This document shows positions 34,981 to 42,920 of a stretch of DNA of 64,000 nucleotides, one piece after another (position 1 is the first letter of the stretch; every line of letters starts with the position of its first letter). Location of the stretch: assembly GCA_022821085.1 (NCBI GenBank), contig JAJEEG010000006.1, positions 2,005,330 to 2,069,329 on the forward strand. The letters are read 5' to 3'. This stretch comes from Candidatus Latescibacterota bacterium. Its GTDB lineage: Bacteria > JAAXHH01. The position numbers were made by a program, and so were the translations under genes. Below the pieces are notes generated by a model. The model did not search any database. It saw nothing but the letters and a program-made list of their open reading frames with translations, and was not told the origin of the DNA.

Positions 34981-35397
34981 CTAGATCTCGTCCGCCACGC
35001 GGCGGCGGCCCACTTCCTCGTGGATATAGGCAATGATGTCCCGCGTCGAAGTGCCGGGGCCGAACAGCTTCCCCACGCCGATTTCCGCGAGTTCCTCCGC
35101 GTCGGATTTCGGGATGATCCCGCCGCCGGTGAGGAGCATGTGGTGGATGCCCCTTTCCCGCAGCAGTTCCATGACCCGGGGGAATATGGTCATGTGGGCG
35201 CCGGAGAGGATGCTCAGCGCGACCACGTCCACGTCCTCCTGCACGGCCGCTTCCACGATCATTTCGGGCGTCTGCCGGAGCCCGGTGTAGATCACTTCCA
35301 TGCCGGCGTCGCGCAGGGCCGCGGCCACCACCTTGGCGCCGCGGTCATGGCCGTCCAGGCCCGGTTTGGCGACGAGAACCCTTATGTTTTCCGCCAT
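34981..35397 (-). CDS. Methylmalonyl-CoA mutase cobalamin-binding (small) subunit
   Basis: A 138-residue stand-alone B12-binding domain: PGLDGHDRG carries the D-x-H-x-x-G motif whose histidine ligates cobalt, followed by SILSGAHM and LLTGGGIIP. Split methylmalonyl-CoA mutases use such a subunit to interconvert methylmalonyl-CoA and succinyl-CoA. The ATG at 35397 ([13 protein letters not shown]) matches the family start; longer frames would read GC-rich non-coding sequence. The gene directly follows meaB, the mutase chaperone; the catalytic subunit is not in the window. Confidence 0.92.
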   Translation of the reverse strand: MAENIRVLVAKPGLDGHDRGAKVVAAALRDAGMEVIYTGLRQTPEMIVEAAVQEDVDVVALSILSGAHMTIFPRVMELLRERGIHHMLLTGGGIIPKSDAEELAEIGVGKLFGPGTSTRDIIAYIHEEVGRRRVADEI

Positions 35398-35447
35398 GAT
35401 CGCCTGTTCTCTCTCAGTCCGCGCCGCCGCGGGACGGCACCGCCACG

Positions 35448-36386
35448 TTAATCCACCATCTCTTCCATCATCTCCCGGGCGGCCGCCAGCGGGCTCAATT
35501 CCCCGCAGGCCACGCGTTCGGCAAGACGGTCCATCGCGTCTTCCGCGTCCCGTAGTACCGTCAACCTGCCGCGCCACAACTCGCCGAGCGCTTTCTCGAT
35601 GGCCGAGCGCCCCTGGCGCAGCCGGCGCGCCTGCAGCCTGCCTTCTCCGGCGAGGTAGTCCACGTGGGCGTCCAGGTGCTCGTACACGCCGTCGATTCCG
35701 GTATCGTCCCGTGCGCTGGCGCTGAGGACGGGCGGTTTCCAGCCTTCCTCCCACCGCCCCATGTCCACGATCATCTTGAGTTCCGAGGCGAACCGATCCG
35801 CGCCTTCACGGTCGGACTTGTTGACGACCAGCACGTCGGCGATCTCCATCAGGCCGGCCTTCATGGCCTGTATGCTGTCGCCCGATTCCGGTGTGAGCAG
35901 GACGACGGTCGTGTCGCTGACGTCGGAGACATCGAGGGTGGACTGGCCTACGCCTACGGTCTCCACAATGATAACGTCTTTGCCGAAGGCGTCAAGGGCC
36001 GTCATCGCGTAAGGCGTCGCCTCCGAAAGACCGCCGGTATGGCTCCGGTCGGCCTGGCTGCGCATGAAAACCCGCGGATCGTCCCACGAGCCCTGCATGC
36101 GGAGCCGGTCGCCGAGCAACGCGCCGCCGGTGAAGGGGCTGGTCGGATCCACCGCGATTATGCCGACCGTGCGGCCGCGCTGAAGAAGCCGGGCGGTGAG
36201 GCGGTCAGTAAGGGTGCTCTTGCCGGAACCGGGCGGGCCCGTGATCCCGATGCGGCGGGCCTTGCCGGTACGGGGATACAGCACATCCAGTATGGCGGAA
36301 CGCCGGTCTCTGTCATTTTCGAGGAGGGTGATGACGCGGGACAGGGCGGTCCGGTCGCCGGCAAGGAAACGGTCGAGTAGTTTCAT
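35448..36386 (-). CDS. meaB: Methylmalonyl-CoA mutase-associated GTPase MeaB (ArgK family)
   Basis: A 312-residue G3E GTPase that loads and protects adenosylcobalamin on methylmalonyl-CoA mutase. Walker [10 protein letters not shown] (about residues 47-55), [19 protein letters not shown], the VETVGVGQS switch and VNKSD (G4) are all present. The ATG at 36386 ([12 protein letters not shown]) sits 14 bp past the recJ stop. With the B12-binding subunit it forms an obvious functional pair for propionate or odd-chain catabolism. Confidence 0.95.
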   Translation of the reverse strand: MKLLDRFLAGDRTALSRVITLLENDRDRRSAILDVLYPRTGKARRIGITGPPGSGKSTLTDRLTARLLQRGRTVGIIAVDPTSPFTGGALLGDRLRMQGSWDDPRVFMRSQADRSHTGGLSEATPYAMTALDAFGKDVIIVETVGVGQSTLDVSDVSDTTVVLLTPESGDSIQAMKAGLMEIADVLVVNKSDREGADRFASELKMIVDMGRWEEGWKPPVLSASARDDTGIDGVYEHLDAHVDYLAGEGRLQARRLRQGRSAIEKALGELWRGRLTVLRDAEDAMDRLAERVACGELSPLAAAREMMEEMVD

Positions 36387-36400
36387 AGCGGGATCGGAGG

Positions 36401-38110
36401 CTATACCGTGCCGAGTTTTATGTCTTTTATTCTCAACTGGAGGCTGGTTTCGCCCCGAAAGGTGTTTTCCTCGAGGGTGTAGGCCAGGTCCAGCCGGTCC
36501 CGGCTTTCCTTCAGGCGATCGGCGAAATGCGCCATGCCGAAACCGATCGCGTCCATGGTGCGGCCTTTCTGCCTGACCCTGAACCTCAGGTGTTTCTTTT
36601 CCATCCCGATGGTCCGGAGGTTTCCGACGACGCTCAGGTTTCGGGATACGAGCACGGGGTGGTGGTTTGCCGGACCGAAGGGCCCGATCATCTTCATGAG
36701 CTTGACCATGCGCGGGGTCACCTCGTCGAGTTCGATTTCCGAGTCGATTTCGAGTTTGGGGACGAAATCGGCCGGTGTCGCGCGCGCCGCGACCACCTCG
36801 TTGAATCGCTGCCTGAATTCCTCGATGCGGTCCTTTTCGATGGACAGGCCCGCCGCGTGGTGATGGCCGCCGAACTGGATCAGCAGGTCGGAGCACTCCT
36901 TGATGGCGTTGTACAGGTGGAAATCGCCCACGGTCCGCGCCGAGCCGCGTCCCTTCTCCCCCGCGGTAGAGATCATCACGACCGGCCGGTTGAAGGCTTC
37001 CACCATGCGGGACGCCACGATGCCGATGATGCCGGGATGCCACGTGTCCGAAGCGAGTACGAGGCCTTTCGACTCCCTGAGAACCGGATCATTCTCCACG
37101 AGGTCCCGGGCCGCTTCGAAGGTGAGCGTATCCTCCTTACGCCGTCGCTTGTTCTCCACGTTCAGCTCTTCGGCGAGTTGCGCCGCTTCTCTCTGGTCTT
37201 CGGTTATCAGTAGATCGACCACGCGCGTGGCGTCGCCCATGCGGCCGGCGGCGTTTATCCGCGGCGCCAGCAGGAAGAGCATGTGGCCCGTGGACAGTTC
37301 CTTCTCCCGCAGTCCCGCAACTTCCAGCAGGGCCTGCAGGCCCGACTTGTGCGTCTGCTGCATCATGTCCAGGCCGTACTTGGTCAGCACCCGATTCTCG
37401 TCGCGCAGGGGGACGATGTCCGCCGTGGTGCCCAGGGCCACGAGATCCATGTGCGTATACACCGAGTTCTCCGGCAGACCCACGTGCTCGGCCAGCGCCT
37501 GCGCCACTTTGTACGCCAGGCCGACGCCGCAGAGCTCCTTGAAGGGGTATCCGCAGTCGTCCCGCTTCGGATTCAGAATGGCCACGCCGTTCGGAAGGGT
37601 GTCGCCCGGCACATGGTGATCGATGATGACGACGTCGATGCCCATTTCCCGGGCCTGTTCCACCTCGGCGTTCGCGGTTATCCCGCAGTCGACGGCCAGG
37701 ATCAGCGTTACGCCGCGGCTTTTGGCTTCCTCCAGTCCTTCGATGGACAGTCCGTAACCATCGGTCATGCGGTTGGGGATGTAGGAAGAAATCCGGTCCG
37801 TCAGCAACTTGATCGTCAGGTACAGCAGCGTGGTCGCCGTCGTACCGTCCACGTCGTAGTCGCCGAAGACCATGATGTGTTCCCCGCCCTGGATGGCGTC
37901 GTGAATCCGTTCCACGGCCAGGTCCATGTCCGCCATGAGAAAGGGACTGTGCAGGTCTTCGAGGGTGGGCTTCAGGAAATACCGGGCGTCGTCAAAGGTC
38001 GAAACGCCCCGGTTGAGCAGGATCTGCGCGATCACGCGCGGGACGTTGATCAGCTCCATCATCTGGGGAACCTGGGGATGTTCGTCTAGTAGGACCCAGC
38101 GGCTGTTCAT
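36401..38110 (-). CDS. recJ: Single-stranded-DNA-specific exonuclease RecJ
   Basis: A 569-residue 5'-3' exonuclease of the DHH family. Motif I FGDYDVDGTTAT, the IIDHHVP motif and the DHHA1 GGHHHAAG motif are present, and the C-terminal OB-fold region (LEIDSEIELDEV) is intact. It serves recombination and mismatch repair. No good Shine-Dalgarno is visible; the gene starts about 50 bp after the 3' end of rnpB and may depend on read-through from it. Confidence 0.95.
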   Translation of the reverse strand: MNSRWVLLDEHPQVPQMMELINVPRVIAQILLNRGVSTFDDARYFLKPTLEDLHSPFLMADMDLAVERIHDAIQGGEHIMVFGDYDVDGTTATTLLYLTIKLLTDRISSYIPNRMTDGYGLSIEGLEEAKSRGVTLILAVDCGITANAEVEQAREMGIDVVIIDHHVPGDTLPNGVAILNPKRDDCGYPFKELCGVGLAYKVAQALAEHVGLPENSVYTHMDLVALGTTADIVPLRDENRVLTKYGLDMMQQTHKSGLQALLEVAGLREKELSTGHMLFLLAPRINAAGRMGDATRVVDLLITEDQREAAQLAEELNVENKRRRKEDTLTFEAARDLVENDPVLRESKGLVLASDTWHPGIIGIVASRMVEAFNRPVVMISTAGEKGRGSARTVGDFHLYNAIKECSDLLIQFGGHHHAAGLSIEKDRIEEFRQRFNEVVAARATPADFVPKLEIDSEIELDEVTPRMVKLMKMIGPFGPANHHPVLVSRNLSVVGNLRTIGMEKKHLRFRVRQKGRTMDAIGFGMAHFADRLKESRDRLDLAYTLEENTFRGETSLQLRIKDIKLGTV

Positions 38111-38161
38111 GTAAACTGTCGGGATTTTAGGGTGATCGTGTCGCGAGGTGCGGTAAAACGT

Positions 38162-38537
38162 CCAAGCCGACCGTAAGCCGAGTTCTGTGCCTTCGCGGTG
38201 AAGGTGGCGATCATCTATCTGGGACGGCTGTCGCCAGCCGCCTCGTGCGACCTAACCCGAGAGTCTCCGGTTTCCCGGCGGTCGAGACGGGCCGTCTCTC
38301 CTCTCCTATTCGGTCTTGCACCAGATGGGGTTTGTCCTGCCGGACCGGTTACCCGGACCGCGGTGAGCTCTTACCTCGCCTTTTCACCTTTGCCTCCCCG
38401 AAGGGATCGGCCGTGTGTTTTCTGTGACACTTTCCGTGGCATCACTGCCCCCTGCCGTTAGCAGGCATCCCGCCCTGCGGTGCTCGGACTTTCCTCGTCC
38501 GCCTTGCCGGCGAACGCGATCGCCTGGTCGACTTGGG
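38162..38537 (-). ncRNA. rnpB: RNase P RNA (bacterial class A-like)
   Basis: Minus-strand sequence contains the universal RNase P RNA blocks: GAGGAAAGTCCGAGCACC near the 5' end, the GGGTAACCGG and GCAAGACCGAATAGG middle segments, and ACAGAACTCGGCTTAC at the 3' end. The P1 helix pairs CCAAGTCGACC (38536-38526) with GGTCGGCTTGG (38172-38162). The pairing continues outward (GTAAAACGTC with GACGTTTTAC), so the transcript or precursor may extend about 10 bases each way. It cleaves tRNA 5' leaders. Open frames inside it are incidental. Confidence 0.95.
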
Positions 38538-38567
38538 ACGTTTTACATTTTTAAATATAACAAAGGA

Positions 38568-38592
38568 CGCGCCGCGGTTCAACCCCGGCGCG
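38568..38592 (-). terminator. Hairpin between the zinc-ribbon gene and rnpB
   Basis: CGCGCCG and CGGCGCG (38568-38574, 38586-38592) form a 7-bp stem with an 11-base loop, just past the zinc-ribbon stop; a weak T stretch follows on the minus strand. It may end that transcript or shape the rnpB precursor. Confidence 0.45.
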
Positions 38593-38594
38593 GT

Positions 38595-39311
38595 TCAATA
38601 CTCCAAACCTTCTTCGAGGATCAGGATCCGGCCGCAACTCTCACAGGACACCAGCTTTCGCCCCTGGCGGATCTGCATGACGACCTGCAGCGGGATCACG
38701 TGGAAACAGCCGGAGCAGGCCCCCTTCTTTACCGGTACGACGGTCATCCCCCGCAGGTTCCGCCGTATCCGGTCGTACACCTTCAGGACCTGGTTCTCCA
38801 CGCGTATGGCCATCCGCTTCCGCTCGTCCATTTTTACGGCGACGTCCTCGTCCACCGCCGACAGCCTGGACTGGAGCGTCGTGCGTTCTTCGCTGAAGCG
38901 TTCGATGAGCGATTCGGTCTCGCCGCGTATGGTCTCCAGCGCCTCCTGCTCGGTCTCGGCATCGGAAATCAACTGCAGTATCGCGTCTTCGAGTTCGGAG
39001 ATACGGTTCTTATGCGCCTGGATCTCCGCCTGGAGGGCGTCGTACTCCTTGTTGGTCTTCACGCTGTAAAGCTGACCCTGGTACTTCTTGATCTGCTCCT
39101 GTGCGGCCTGCAGGTCCCGTTCGTACTGACGCCTGTTCTTATCGATGTCCGCGACCTTCGTTTCCTGGTCCGTAAGTCTGGTTTCCGCCTCGGACTGGAC
39201 CGTCTCCATCGTCTCCAGCTGGTTGGGTATGTCTACCTTGTACTGTTCGAGTTCGTGCAAGTCCTGATCCGTCTTCTGCAATTCCAAAAGCGCTCTCAAG
39301 CTTTCCTGCAT
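38595..39311 (-). CDS. Coiled-coil protein with C4-type zinc ribbon (CT398 family)
   Basis: A 238-residue protein: a long antiparallel coiled coil (residues about 5-185) and a C-terminal zinc ribbon with C-S-G-C and C-E-S-C. Proteins of this family (Chlamydia CT398, Helicobacter HP0958 relatives) have been linked to sigma-54 or secretion in single cases, but no general role is known. Two sigma-54-type activators occur in this window, though not adjacent. It lies directly upstream of rnpB on the same strand and downstream of the small terminated leader described separately. Confidence 0.88.
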   Translation of the reverse strand: MQESLRALLELQKTDQDLHELEQYKVDIPNQLETMETVQSEAETRLTDQETKVADIDKNRRQYERDLQAAQEQIKKYQGQLYSVKTNKEYDALQAEIQAHKNRISELEDAILQLISDAETEQEALETIRGETESLIERFSEERTTLQSRLSAVDEDVAVKMDERKRMAIRVENQVLKVYDRIRRNLRGMTVVPVKKGACSGCFHVIPLQVVMQIRQGRKLVSCESCGRILILEEGLEY

Positions 39312-39347
39312 GCGACCTCAGCCCTCCATGGAGATGAAAAGGCGGAC

Positions 39348-39376
39348 AAAAAAAAATGCACGCTGACCGTGCATTT
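39348..39376 (-). terminator. Strong intrinsic terminator in front of the zinc-ribbon gene
   Basis: AAATGCACG - CTGAC - CGTGCATTT (39354-39376) is a 9-bp perfect stem; on the minus strand nine T residues follow (39356-39348). It lies between a good minus-strand promoter and the zinc-ribbon start. Confidence 0.85.
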
Positions 39377-39505
39377 CCTTTCGTTTCAATCTGGTTTTAC
39401 CGCGCCCCGGGTCCGAAGAGGCAACTGCAGTCGGACCATACGGACAATAGGGCACGTAGACATATCCATCCTTTTCCCGATACTACTTGATTTTTTGATC
39501 ATAGA
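39348..39505 (-). ncRNA. Candidate small RNA or attenuated leader
   Basis: A promoter (39511-39539) and a terminator (39348-39376) on the minus strand bound a transcript of about 155 bases. It contains a 7-bp stem (GGTCCGA with TCGGACC, 39437-39431 and 39416-39410). It also contains a 27-codon frame (start ATG 39467, MDMSTCPIVR) preceded by AAAAGG. It could be a stand-alone sRNA or a leader whose terminator controls the zinc-ribbon gene. It matches no class I recognise; it lacks the long rod of 6S RNA. Confidence 0.5.
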
Positions 39506-39510
39506 CGATA

Positions 39511-39539
39511 AAGATAATGCCGAAGGCATGTAGTGTCAA
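39511..39539 (-). promoter_or_regulatory. Promoter for the small terminated transcript
   Basis: TTGACA (39539-39534) and TATCTT (39516-39511) with a 17-bp spacer on the minus strand. It is divergent from the RidA gene. Confidence 0.7.
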
Positions 39540-39560
39540 CCAAAATCAGGGGAGGTTATC

Positions 39561-40079
39561 ATGGGCTCGACCATACGAATCCGGGGCGGAAGGAAAGAAG
39601 ACAGTTTCGAGTTGAATATCGTGATTTCCAGGTGGCTGTTCGCCGGCCTCACGGCGCTGCTGGTCGCCGCCGTTTCGCTGGGGTACGCCGTCATGCCCGC
39701 CCAGTCGCAGGACGACCGGGGCCGAAAGGCGGTTAACCCGGGCGCGAACTACAGCGAGGCCATCGAGGCGGGCGATTTCGTGTTCCTCTCAGGCAAGATC
39801 GCGGCCGTCCGGGGCCGGATCATCCCAGGCGGTATCGAGGCGGAAACGAAAATGGTCATGGACAACCTGCAGACGGCGCTGGCCAAGTCCGGGCTGACCA
39901 TGGACGACGTGGTCAAGGCCACGGTGTTTCTCAACGACCTGAACGACTTCTCCGCCATGAACGAAGTGTACCGGTCCTACTACACGGGCGATCCGCCTGC
40001 CCGGTCCACCATACAGTCCGGTGTCGTGCTGAATGCCGGCATCGAGATCGACCTGATCGCCTACCGCGGCGGCAAGTAG
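39561..40079 (+). CDS. Membrane-anchored or exported RidA/YjgF family protein
   Basis: A 172-residue protein: an N-terminal charged segment, one hydrophobic helix (WLFAGLTALLVAAVSLGYAV, about residues 31-50) and a full RidA domain (AGDFVFLSGKIA, ETKMVMDNLQTALAKSG, VKATVFLNDLNDFSAMNEVY, PARSTIQSGVV). The catalytic-type arginine of RidA deaminases is present in PARST. RidA proteins normally hydrolyse reactive enamines/imines in the cytosol; a membrane anchor is unusual. GGGGAGG lies 4-5 bases before the ATG. The stop codon lies inside a 9-copy 11-bp repeat. Confidence 0.88.
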   Translation: MGSTIRIRGGRKEDSFELNIVISRWLFAGLTALLVAAVSLGYAVMPAQSQDDRGRKAVNPGANYSEAIEAGDFVFLSGKIAAVRGRIIPGGIEAETKMVMDNLQTALAKSGLTMDDVVKATVFLNDLNDFSAMNEVYRSYYTGDPPARSTIQSGVVLNAGIEIDLIAYRGGK

Positions 40080-40168
40080 CCGGCAAGTAGCCGGCAAGTA
40101 GCCGGCGAGCAGGCGGCAAGTAGTCGGCGAACAGGCGGCAAGTAGTCGGCAGGTAGTCGGCAGGTAGT
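40070..40168 (+). repeat. 11-bp tandem repeat, nine copies, starting at the RidA stop codon
   Basis: Unit CGGCAAGTAGC/T repeats nine times without gaps, with variants CGGCGAGCAGG and CGGCGAACAGG. The first unit contains the last codons and TAG of the RidA gene. Each unit shifts the frame, and several units carry TAG. Confidence 0.95.
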
Positions 40169-40204
40169 CGTCAATTTGTCGCCGGATCATTCCCTCAGAG
40201 GCGA

Positions 40205-41224
40205 ATGAACGAAAAAACGACCGTTGGCGTGATCGGGCTGGGGCTGGGGAAAGCCCATCTCGCCGGTTATTTGAAGGACGACCGCGTGGAAGTCATCGGG
40301 CTGGCCGACCTGGACGTCGGGCTGGCCGAACGGACCGCGTCGGAACACGGCGTGCCCCACGCGTTCTCGGCCTACCGGGACCTGCTCGCCCTGGGCCCCG
40401 ATCTCGTCAGCGTCTGCCTGCCGAATTTCCTGCACGCGCCCGTGACCATCGACGGCCTGGACGCCGGTGTCCACGTGCTGTGTGAGAAGCCCATGGCGCT
40501 CAACGCGACCCAGGCGCGCGGCATGGCCGCCGCCGCCCGGCGCAACGGCCGCTACCTCATGATCGCCCTGAACAACCGGTTCCGCGCCGAGACGCAGATC
40601 CTGAAGAAACTCGTCGAGCAGGACGTGCTGGGCGAGATCTACTACGCGAAGGCCGGGTGGTTGAGGCGGAGCGGCATTCCGGGCGCCGGGACCTGGTTCA
40701 CGCGCAAGGCCCAGGCCGGTGGCGGGCCCTTGATCGATCTCGGCGTCCACATGATCGATCTGGCGCGCTGGATCATGGGCAACCCGCGGCCGGTGTCCGT
40801 GGTGGGCGCCACCTACGCCCGGCTGAGCGATTCGGTGGAAGGCGCCTTCGACGTGGAAGACCTTGCCGCGGCCTTCATCCGGTTCGAGGACGATGCCACG
40901 CTCGTCGCGGAGACGAGCTGGGCCTCCCACGTGCCTTCGGAAGGCTCCTACGTCAAGTTCATGGGCACCCGGGGCGGCGCCGAGATCACGGGCAACGAGT
41001 TGACTGTATATACCGACCTGCACGGCGAACAGGTGGACATCACGCCGGCCTACGCACCGCGGGAATGGTCGGACTGCATCGCGGCCGAGATCGCCCATTT
41101 CGTGGATTGCATCCGGGCCGGCCGCACGCCCATGTCCACGGGCGAGCAGGGTGTCGAGATCATGCAGATCCTGGATGGCATCTACGAATCGGCCGCGGGC
41201 AACCGGATGGTCCGGATCGACTAG
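40205..41224 (+). CDS. Gfo/Idh/MocA family oxidoreductase
   Basis: A 339-residue NAD(P)-dependent dehydrogenase. The Rossmann part shows VGVIGLGLGKAHLAGY, followed by VSVCLPNFLHAPV and the CEKPMALN motif (catalytic-site lysine). The C-terminal domain has GGGPLIDLGVHMIDLARWIMG, the usual active-site histidine region. Members oxidise sugars, inositols or amino sugars. The start is ATG 40205, right after the repeat array. It meets the lipoprotein gene tail to tail with a 4-bp overlap (CTAG). Confidence 0.92.
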   Translation: MNEKTTVGVIGLGLGKAHLAGYLKDDRVEVIGLADLDVGLAERTASEHGVPHAFSAYRDLLALGPDLVSVCLPNFLHAPVTIDGLDAGVHVLCEKPMALNATQARGMAAAARRNGRYLMIALNNRFRAETQILKKLVEQDVLGEIYYAKAGWLRRSGIPGAGTWFTRKAQAGGGPLIDLGVHMIDLARWIMGNPRPVSVVGATYARLSDSVEGAFDVEDLAAAFIRFEDDATLVAETSWASHVPSEGSYVKFMGTRGGAEITGNELTVYTDLHGEQVDITPAYAPREWSDCIAAEIAHFVDCIRAGRTPMSTGEQGVEIMQILDGIYESAAGNRMVRID

Positions 41225-42222
41225 TGGCCCTCGGGGAGTCCGAAAGCCCGGCTGTTGCCCTGGATCGTCCGGTCGCCGGGTCCTGATGAGAGCGCGCTCC
41301 GGTAGGCGGCCGCGGCATCAGTCCGGCGGCCGGACCTTTCATAGGCGATCGCCAGGTTGTTCCACGCCCCCGCTTTGTCCGGGTCAACTTCCACGAGACT
41401 TTCCCATATCGCCACCGCCCCGGACCAGTTTCCTTCCCTTGCCGCCGAGCTCCCGCCTCGGTTGCCGACAGGGACCAGCCGCCGCGTAACCTGGACCTCC
41501 GCCCGGACGATGGAGTCCATCAGGCGGCCCACGATGCGCCGGGCGATCACCTCGGTCAGCATCGGCGAAACGATCTCGACGGAGACGGTCCCTTCCGGCG
41601 GCGCCTCGACGGGTTCGGGCAGCACCGTGCGGTAGGATTCGGTTTCCGTGACGGAGAAGCTGCCGAGCAGTTCGTTCGAGCCGACGTCGTAGGCCCTGAG
41701 CGTAGCCGTCATGACCGCCGTCTGATCGATATGCGGCACGATATAGGACTTGTTTACGATCTTGATATCGGTTCGTCCTAGTCCCACCTCCATGGCTTCC
41801 TCCTCCCGAAAGACCTTAACCTCTCCGTACGCTTCCGTGTAAGCCCTTTCGAGATCGCCGACCAAGGTGATATCGGCGTTGATTTCCCTTCCAACGACCA
41901 GCGCGAGAGAATCGGGGATCCGGCCGGCCTCGTGGGAGTGGCGGGACAGCGTCCGGAGCACCGGTCTCATTTCGATGGCCGTCAGCGTGGAATCCGAAAC
42001 GAGGGCGCGGGCGAACAGGAACCCGGTCAGGTTGTTCAGGGCCAGGTCGGTGCCGTTGAATCCGAGCAGTGCGATCGATTCTTCTTCGCCCGGGAGACCG
42101 AGCAGGGGCGAACGGTAGACATCGAAGCGGACAGAAAGCGCAGAAGCCGCGCATCCGGGGACATGCGCCAGGATTGCCGCGGCGAGGAGCGGCAGGACCG
42201 TTCTGTAGAATGAAGCGGTCAT
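41221..42222 (-). CDS. Lipoprotein with C-terminal TPR, DUF6340-like
   Basis: A 333-residue envelope protein: signal with lipobox HVPGCAA (cysteine about residue 24), a central alpha/beta domain (SIALLGFNGTDLALNN, ADITLVGDLERAYTEAYGEV, VMTATLRAYDVGSNELLGSF) resembling DUF6340-type lipoproteins, and a C-terminal TPR (WSGAVAIWESLVEVDPDKAGAWNNLAIAY, split here: first part W-S-G-A-V-A-I-W). The function is unknown; such proteins probably scaffold outer-membrane processes. It is transcribed divergently from the Rieske gene, with a palindrome between the promoters. Confidence 0.75.
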   Translation of the reverse strand: MTASFYRTVLPLLAAAILAHVPGCAASALSVRFDVYRSPLLGLPGEEESIALLGFNGTDLALNNLTGFLFARALVSDSTLTAIEMRPVLRTLSRHSHEAGRIPDSLALVVGREINADITLVGDLERAYTEAYGEVKVFREEEAMEVGLGRTDIKIVNKSYIVPHIDQTAVMTATLRAYDVGSNELLGSFSVTETESYRTVLPEPVEAPPEGTVSVEIVSPMLTEVIARRIVGRLMDSIVRAEVQVTRRLVPVGNRGGSSAAREGNWSGAVAIWESLVEVDPDKAGAWNNLAIAYERSGRRTDAAAAYRSALSSGPGDRTIQGNSRAFGLPEGH

Positions 42223-42232
42223 GGTACCTGAA

Positions 42233-42262
42233 TAGGTACGCCCTTTTGTCCCGTTGTGTCAA
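42233..42262 (-). promoter_or_regulatory. Promoter for the TPR lipoprotein
   Basis: TTGACA (42262-42257) and TACCTA (42238-42233), 18-bp spacer, on the minus strand. The start codon is only about 11 bases past the -10, so the message would be nearly leaderless. Confidence 0.45.
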
Positions 42263-42272
42263 GGCGATTCGG

Positions 42273-42290
42273 GGCGGACGCGCGTCCGCC
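42273..42290. promoter_or_regulatory. 18-bp perfect palindrome between divergent promoters
   Basis: GGCGGACGCGCGTCCGCC reads the same on both strands. It is 10 bp from one -35 box and 17 bp from the other, an ideal operator position for both genes. Confidence 0.5.
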
Positions 42291-42307
42291 GGACCCCCCG
42301 AAAGAGG

Positions 42308-42336
42308 TTGACAACCGGGCCGGCGGCCCTTAATCT
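42308..42336 (+). promoter_or_regulatory. Promoter for the Rieske/cytochrome b operon
   Basis: TTGACA (42308-42313) and TAATCT (42331-42336), 17-bp spacer, 39 bases before the Rieske start. Confidence 0.65.
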
Positions 42337-42374
42337 ACGCATGACCAGAAGCCAAGCCATTACGGGTTACGTAC

Positions 42375-42869
42375 ATGTCCTCGTCACAGAAGCCGCCCGG
42401 GCCAGCCGCACCCGGCAAGCAGTCCGGCAAAACCCCCGGGAAGACCCGTCCCGACCCGGTCCGCCGCCGCCGATTCCTGCAGAGATGTCTCGGCGCGCTG
42501 GGCGGTATCGGTTCCCTGATGGCCGTCTATCCGCTCATCCGTTACATCGAACCGCCGCCGGAAGCCGAAGGCGCCAACCGGGTTGAAATCGACCGCGCGT
42601 CCCTGCCTCTCGGCACGTCCAGGACGGTGATCTACCGGGGCCGGCCGACCATCGTGGTCAACACTTCCGACGGTTACATCGCCTACAACGCCGTTTGTCC
42701 CCACCTGGGTTGCGTCGTCAAGTGGGAGGGGGGAACGCAGAACCTGATTTGTCCCTGTCACGGCGGCATATTCGGCACAGACGGCAGCGTCCAGGGCGGA
42801 CCGATTCCCGGCCCCCTGACCGCGGTCGAACTGTCCGTCACCGACGACAAGATCATCGTCGGCGTGTAA
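42375..42869 (+). CDS. qcrA: Rieske iron-sulfur protein of a bc-type complex
   Basis: A 164-residue Rieske protein. The N-terminus is Pro/Lys-rich, then a Tat-like RRRRFLQR and hydrophobic segment anchor it. The 2Fe-2S ligands are in CPHLGC and CPCHGG, with the GPIPGPL proline loop following. It takes electrons from quinol at the cytochrome b Qo site and hands them to cytochrome c on the periplasmic side. It heads an operon with cytochrome b and a multiheme cytochrome. Confidence 0.95.
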   Translation: MSSSQKPPGPAAPGKQSGKTPGKTRPDPVRRRRFLQRCLGALGGIGSLMAVYPLIRYIEPPPEAEGANRVEIDRASLPLGTSRTVIYRGRPTIVVNTSDGYIAYNAVCPHLGCVVKWEGGTQNLICPCHGGIFGTDGSVQGGPIPGPLTAVELSVTDDKIIVGV

Positions 42870-42920
42870 CCGCCGGTGCCCGGACGCCCCCTTTTCTCCC
42901 GGAGCACGAAACCAGCCACC

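Noticed and set aside
35398-35754. N-terminal extension of the B12-binding subunit frame
   Set aside because: The extension overlaps the meaB 3' end in another frame and is Arg/Gly-rich; the family start is at 35397.
39348-39505. 6S RNA or a known riboswitch
   Set aside because: No long interrupted rod with a central bubble and no recognisable aptamer core; kept as an unclassified transcript.
38198-39533. Plus-strand frames across rnpB and the zinc-ribbon gene
   Set aside because: They read through the RNase P RNA and antisense to a real gene.
40070-40168. Origin-type iterons or CRISPR
   Set aside because: The 11-bp units are contiguous, include a stop codon of the preceding gene, and have no AT-rich or DnaA-box context.
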